Assembly: GCA_011773795.1 (NCBI GenBank)
Contig: WVWW01000205.1
Coordinates: 1 to 17,257, forward strand
Reading direction: 5' to 3'
Origin: Acidobacteriota bacterium
GTDB lineage: Bacteria > Acidobacteriota > Polarisedimenticolia > Polarisedimenticolales > Polarisedimenticolaceae
Length of the DNA stretch: 17,257 bases
Part shown: positions 14,301-17,257 of the stretch, in pieces
Layout of the letters: each line of letters starts with the position of its first letter
Numbering within the stretch: the stretch's first letter is position 1
Translations under genes and position numbers: made by a program
The notes under the pieces: generated by a model
What the model saw: only the letters and a program-made list of their open reading frames with translations
Told to the model about the DNA's origin: nothing
Databases searched by the model: none

Positions 14301-17257
14301 CGACGGGCAGTTGTCGGAGTCGCCGCAAACACCGTCCAGATCGATGTCGTTGCTGGCATCGTCGGGGCAGGCATCGCAAGCGTCCCCGATGCCGTCCGAA
14401 TCGAGATCGGCCTGACCGGCGTTCGAGATCGAGGGGCAATTATCCGTCACGCAGACATTGGCGGCGAACCCGGGATCGCCGAACGTGTCCATGTCGGTGT
14501 CGGTACAGGGGTCGCAAACATCGCCGATCAGGTCGCCGTCTGCATCGGCCTGGCCGAGGTTGGCGACGCCGGAGCAGTTGTCGCAGGCGTTGCCCAGCCC
14601 GTCGCCGTCGTCATCTTCCTGGCCGGCATTGGCCACGGTCGGGCAGTTGTCGGCAGCGGCGCAGAATCCGTCCATGTCGCCGTCGTTGGCCGGATCCATC
14701 GGGCAACTGTCGCACGCATCGCCCAAGCCGTCGCCGTCGCCGTCGACCTGAGTCGGGTTGGTGTTGTCCACGCAGTTGTCGCAAAGGTTCCCCAGCCCGT
14801 CGCCGTCGGTGTCGGTCTGGGCGGTGTTGGCGACGGTCGGGCAGTTGTCGACGTCGCCGCAGACCGTGTCGCCGTCGACGTCGTTGTCCGGATCGTTGGG
14901 GCAGGTGTCGCAGGCGTCACCCACCCCGTCGAGGTCGTTGTCCACCTGTCCGGGGTTGTAGTCGTTCAGGCAGTTGTCCGCGCCACACGTGTTGGCCGGC
15001 AGCGACCCGTCGCCGAACAGGTCTCCGTCGCTGTCCGTGCAGGGATCGCAGGCGTCACCGGTTCCGTCGGAATCGCTGTCCTGCTGCAACGGGTCGGAGA
15101 CCGTGGGGCACACGTCGTCCACATCGCACACGGAGTCACCGTCGATGTCGTCACAGGTGTCACAGGCGTCGCCGACCCCGTCGCCGTCGATGTCGGCCTG
15201 CGTCGGGTTCGGCGTGGTGGGGCAGTTGTCGCAGGCGTCGCCGACCCGGTCCAGGTCGCCGTCGGCCTGCGAGCCGTTGGCCACGGTCGGGCAGTTGTCG
15301 ACGTCGCCGCACAGCCCGTCCGCGTCGCCGTCGTTATTCGCGTCGTCGGGACAGCTGTCGCAGACGTCGCCGATCCCGTCGCCGTCCGCGTCGAGCTGAT
15401 CCGGATTGGGGTCGCTCGGACAGTTGTCGCAGGCGTTGCCGACCGAGTCGTCGTCGATGTCGTTCTGCAGGTTGAACACGGTCGGGCAGTTGTCGTCGTT
15501 CGCGCACAGGCCGTCGCCGTCGGCGTCGTTGAGCGGATCGATCGGGCAGGGGTCGCAGACGTCGCCGATGGAGTCGACATCACCGTCTTCCTGCATGGAG
15601 TTCGACAACGCCGGGCAGTTGTCGCACACATCGCCGACTCCGTCGGTATCGCCGTCCTCCTGCATCGGGTTGGCGTCGAGCGGGCAGTTGTCCGTGCCGT
15701 CGTCCACGCCGTCGTTGTCGTCGTCCGTGTCGCAGGCGTCGCCCTCGCCGTCCCCGTCGGTGTTTTCCTGCCCGGGGTTGGAGATGCTGACGCAGTTGTC
15801 GCAGGCGTCGCCGAGGCCATCGCCGTCCCCATCGATCTGGCCGGCGTTGGCCACGAGCGGACAGTTGTCCATCCCGTCCGGGAGACCGTCGTCGTCGTCG
15901 TCGGTGTCACAGGCGTCGCCGATGCCGTCGGCGTCGGTGTCCTCCTGGAGCGGGTTGGACAGCAGCGGGCAGTTGTCCCGGCGGTCCGGTACGCCGTCGC
16001 CGTCGTCGTCGGCATCGGGACCCAGTCCGCACGAGGGTGAAGCGAAGATCGGACTCGGCACGCTGTCGAAATGGAGCTCGCTCTCGGCGCACTCGTTGAC
16101 CGCGCTGACGAGGTAGTAGAACGCCGTCCCCAGGGGCGGTGTCTGGTTGTCCGACGTCTCCGTGAACAACGTCTCGCGGACGAGGCACTCGACGGTGTAG
16201 GACCACGGCAGCGCACCGGAGATCGTTCCACGGTAGACGTTCGACAGCGGCCCGTTGAGACTCTTCTGCCACGTGATCGCGGCCCCGCCGGCCCCGGTGT
16301 CGACGTTCAGTGTCGTTCCGATCGGCAGCGGCAGCGAGGAGACCCCGCGGTAGGTCGGCGCGCAGTCCGATACGTCGAGAACACCGTCGTTGTCGTCGTC
16401 CGTGTCGACGTAGTCGGCGAGGCCGTCCCCGTCGGTGTCCAGGATGTACTCGTAAGCCCCGATGTCCACGAGGTCGACGGCGTCCGCGTCGCCGTCGAGG
16501 ACTCGCGGCAGGCCGTCGAAGTCGACGGCCGAGGCGGCCATCGCCGGTACGTTGTCGCCCGCATCGACGACACCGCTCGTCCCCATGATGTGCAGGTCAC
16601 GTGCGCCGGGCACGCGACTGACGAACTCCGGATCGACCGAGATGTTGCCGTCGATGCCGATCACGTCCGCGTCGTCGATCGCGCCGTCGATGTTGTTGGG
16701 CAGGTTGGCGTTGAAATTGTTGTGGAACATAGAGGGGTTCGAGTAGTACGTCCCGAGTCCGCCTGCACCGTAGAGCAACGACGTGTTGAACGCGACGATG
16801 TTGTTGTTCAACGTCATCACGTCGGTGTTGTACTGCAGCGTCCCCGAGGTGATGCCACCGCCGAACTCGGCGGTGTTGTCGGCGATCGTGTTGTTGGTGA
16901 TGACGGCCAGCGTGATCCCGCCGAGGAGCCCGCCGCCGGTGAAGCTGCGGTTCAACTCGATCAGGTTGTTGTCGATGGTCGCGACGGAGGGGTAGTAGAC
17001 CGACACGCCATCGACGTCGGCGTAGGCCTGTCCGAGAGCGATCCCACCGCCGAAGTCGCTGGACGCGTTGTCCTGGATCACGTTGCGCGAGATCTGCGGT
17101 ACCTGCATGGGGGACAGGCTGTAGATCGACAAGCCGCCGCCGCCGCCGATCTGGTTGCCGCTGTTGGTGTCCCCGGCCTGGTTGCTGCGGATGGTGTTGC
17201 CGCTGATGACGGGGGCCGTGTACTGGCCGATGTACATAGCGCCACCGAGACCGTAGG
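11304..17257 (-). CDS. giant modular paralogue, 5' end cut by window: beta-helix, FN3-like, TSP3 arrays, three jelly-roll modules
   Basis: At least 1983 residues are encoded. The frame is open to the right edge (codons reading YGLGGAM before 17235), so the start and signal peptide lie outside. The methionine at 17237 is internal because the paralogue has matching beta-helix sequence well before this point. Order by position: beta-helix 17257-16440 (ends GAYEY), TSP3 lead, FN3-like module 16360-16028 (FYYLVSAVNECAES), TSP3 array 16020-13880 with 20 loops, three galactose-binding-like modules 13793-12240, second TSP3 array 12235-11640 with six loops, and a terminal FN3-like copy ending GMERLPTVPCP. 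It is collinear with the 2019-residue protein, with six more TSP3 loops and a beta-helix stretch of about nine residues that the other lacks. The stop is TAG at 11304-11306. Predicted to be exported and calcium-binding by analogy with its paralogue and with TSP3 proteins. Ligand and anchoring are not known. Confidence 0.87.
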   Translation of the reverse strand, partial: YGLGGAMYIGQYTAPVISGNTIRSNQAGDTNSGNQIGGGGGLSIYSLSPMQVPQISRNVIQDNASSDFGGGIALGQAYADVDGVSVYYPSVATIDNNLIELNRSFTGGGLLGGITLAVITNNTIADNTAEFGGGITSGTLQYNTDVMTLNNNIVAFNTSLLYGAGGLGTYYSNPSMFHNNFNANLPNNIDGAIDDADVIGIDGNISVDPEFVSRVPGARDLHIMGTSGVVDAGDNVPAMAASAVDFDGLPRVLDGDADAVDLVDIGAYEYILDTDGDGLADYVDTDDDNDGVLDVSDCAPTYRGVSSLPLPIGTTLNVDTGAGGAAITWQKSLNGPLSNVYRGTISGALPWSYTVECLVRETLFTETSDNQTPPLGTAFYYLVSAVNECAESELHFDSVPSPIFASPSCGLGPDADDDGDGVPDRRDNCPLLSNPLQEDTDADGIGDACDTDDDDDGLPDGMDNCPLVANAGQIDGDGDGLGDACDNCVSISNPGQENTDGDGEGDACDTDDDNDGVDDGTDNCPLDANPMQEDGDTDGVGDVCDNCPALSNSMQEDGDVDSIGDVCDPCPIDPLNDADGDGLCANDDNCPTVFNLQNDIDDDSVGNACDNCPSDPNPDQLDADGDGIGDVCDSCPDDANNDGDADGLCGDVDNCPTVANGSQADGDLDRVGDACDNCPTTPNPTQADIDGDGVGDACDTCDDIDGDSVCDVDDVCPTVSDPLQQDSDSDGTGDACDPCTDSDGDLFGDGSLPANTCGADNCLNDYNPGQVDNDLDGVGDACDTCPNDPDNDVDGDTVCGDVDNCPTVANTAQTDTDGDGLGNLCDNCVDNTNPTQVDGDGDGLGDACDSCPMDPANDGDMDGFCAAADNCPTVANAGQEDDDGDGLGNACDNCSGVANLGQADADGDLIGDVCDPCTDTDMDTFGDPGFAANVCVTDNCPSISNAGQADLDSDGIGDACDACPDDASNDIDLDGVCGDSDNCPSDPNPLQEDLDADMIGDACDPDIDGDGLDNGIDNCPNVSNTTQSDGDFDQVGNDCDNCPLAFNTGQGDIDGDGQGDACDPCPNDADDDLDGDTFCADVDNCPLITNEAQEDADIDGVGDPCDLCPTDPDLDGDDVCNDDFVLVELTTPSENVLIEFGGATETVLVEQGSVIKYLANNVDPGLGITWKDEFFDDSTWSSGTYGVGYEIGAGGVTNLVNTTVPQDTFSVYTRATFSIADVTQVTNLFIGADYDDGYIAWINGVEVFRSAEMPASGDPLWNTDSGLHESSNGASPEYRPVTDISTAGIPALHNGVNVLAVGVWNSGAPISSDMVLVPKLSMNRVNLANMKYLANNADPGLGIGWTAAGFDDSSWTDGTYGVGYELATGAQNLIQTSVPSDTRSIYTRATFDIANVLTVQNMFIGADFDDGWAAWINGTLVYKSGQMPGGDPAWDTSPQPHESSNGALPNYSPEIDVSASGIPALVNGTNVLAVGVWGNQPTVPPSSDLVLVPKLSINRMTPQEVKYLANNSDPGLGETWIDPLFDDSAWDTGFFGLGYETGSLGARFLIQTTVPTDTYSIYARTKFNVPDLASINRVFLGADYDDGYIAWINGQEVYRSGEVPFGPAMWNMSVNLHESSNGLVPNYSPVRDITPNVSGVLLQGENDLAIGVWNSGAPFSTDLLIVPRISVDGSAVDNCPNAFNPDQLDFDGDGAGDACDPDDDNDLFADVIDNCPFVPNPDQTDTDGDGVGDACDNCPLLSNPDQTDTDGDGIGDACDSCPLDPDNDVDADGVCGDVDNCVDVTNASQVNSDGDVFGDACDNCPNVDNPAQTNSDGDAFGDLCDSCPFDEFNDQDADGLCADVDNCPNAFNPTQDDDDMDLAGNACDCLPMDPQIQSIPGPIQGFQLDKLSTATRLLWLTAGPTEIYDIARGTRAGLVADGGSDAAVCIQSNLAGLQFDDMDPDPLSGEVFYYIIRGQNVCGVGTYGSSSSGMERLPTVPCP
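11640..12235 (-). repeat. second TSP3 array of the upstream giant protein
   Basis: Six NxxQxDxDxDxxGxxCD loops lie between the third jelly-roll module and the terminal FN3-like copy. Two consecutive 69-bp units (11978-12046 and 12047-12115) are nearly identical, with about 48 of the first 52 bases the same. Two later loops use NSDGD instead of TDTDG. Confidence 0.8.
12240..13793 (-). repeat. three tandem 175-residue galactose-binding-like modules (upstream giant protein)
   Basis: Copies start at 13793, 13268 and 12743, a constant period of 525 bp (175 residues). Each has a YLANN-DPGLG start, YGVGYE or FGLGYE, an IYTR, VYTR or IYAR strand, GADYDD (GADFDD in copy two), AWING, HESSNG and GVWNSG or GVWGNQ, ending VPKLSMNR-type. 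Copy two diverges most in the central loop (AWINGTLVYKSGQMP). The array is collinear with the one at 5990-7543. Confidence 0.86.
13880..16020 (-). repeat. first TSP3 calcium-binding repeat array (upstream giant protein)
   Basis: Twenty loops of the NxxQxDxDxDxxGDxCD type run without interruption, joined by DNCP linkers and longer CPDD...DxDGxCxxxDNCP forms. The sixth loop is one residue short (NLQNDIDDDSVGNACD). Loop spacing alternates between short and long repeats, as in known TSP3 arrays. It is the longest such array in the window. Confidence 0.9.

Noticed and set aside
8369..16040. Very long plus-strand open frames (for example 8369-11392 and 11691-16040), rich in Val, Arg and Gly, opposite the giant genes.
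   Set aside because: Asp codons GAC/GAT read as GTC/ATC on the other strand, so the TSP3 arrays create stop-free antisense frames. These frames have no recognisable domain, no signal peptide and lie exactly over well-supported genes.

Overview
The window is GC-rich bacterial DNA. Two of its secreted products have lipobox-type signal peptides and one has an ordinary Sec signal peptide, which suggests a Gram-negative (diderm) organism. The giant proteins combine a parallel beta-helix, thrombospondin type 3 (TSP3, DxDxDG...CD) repeats and jelly-roll modules. That style is common in uncultured Acidobacteriota, Myxococcota, Planctomycetota and Eisenbacteria-like genomes. I cannot fix the phylum from the sequence. 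No RNA gene, insertion sequence, CRISPR array or origin was seen.

Left part, plus strand (1-3228), is a signalling block. After an AT-rich leader that may hold the start of a divergent gene, there is a membrane histidine kinase (173-1849). It overlaps by one base an OmpR/PhoB-type response regulator (1849-2529), so the two form a classic two-component operon. An 87-bp AT-rich gap with a candidate sigma-70 promoter and a perfect AT palindrome follows. It precedes a regulator with an excisionase/MerR-like helix-turn-helix at the N-terminus and a receiver domain at the C-terminus (2617-3228), an inverted domain order.

Right part, minus strand (3245-17257), is a block of exported, calcium-binding-type proteins read toward the signalling block. 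From upstream to downstream these are: a giant modular protein cut by the right edge (11304-17257); its full-length paralogue of 2019 residues (5126-11185) with its own promoter, RBS and signal peptide; a 223-residue lipoprotein (4276-4947) with its own promoter; and, five bases later, a 341-residue lipoprotein with TSP3 repeats (3245-4270). A GC hairpin at 3230-3245 separates the convergent blocks.

Both giants share the same layout: parallel beta-helix, short TSP3 segment, Cys-containing FN3-like module, long TSP3 array, three tandem ~175-residue galactose-binding-like modules, second TSP3 array, and a terminal copy of the FN3-like module ending in a GMER...PCP tail. The most interesting signal is this duplicated, internally triplicated Ca-binding surface or extracellular protein system beside two small TSP3/lipoprotein genes. 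Its ligand, export route and any link to the adjacent two-component system cannot be read from the sequence and are inference.
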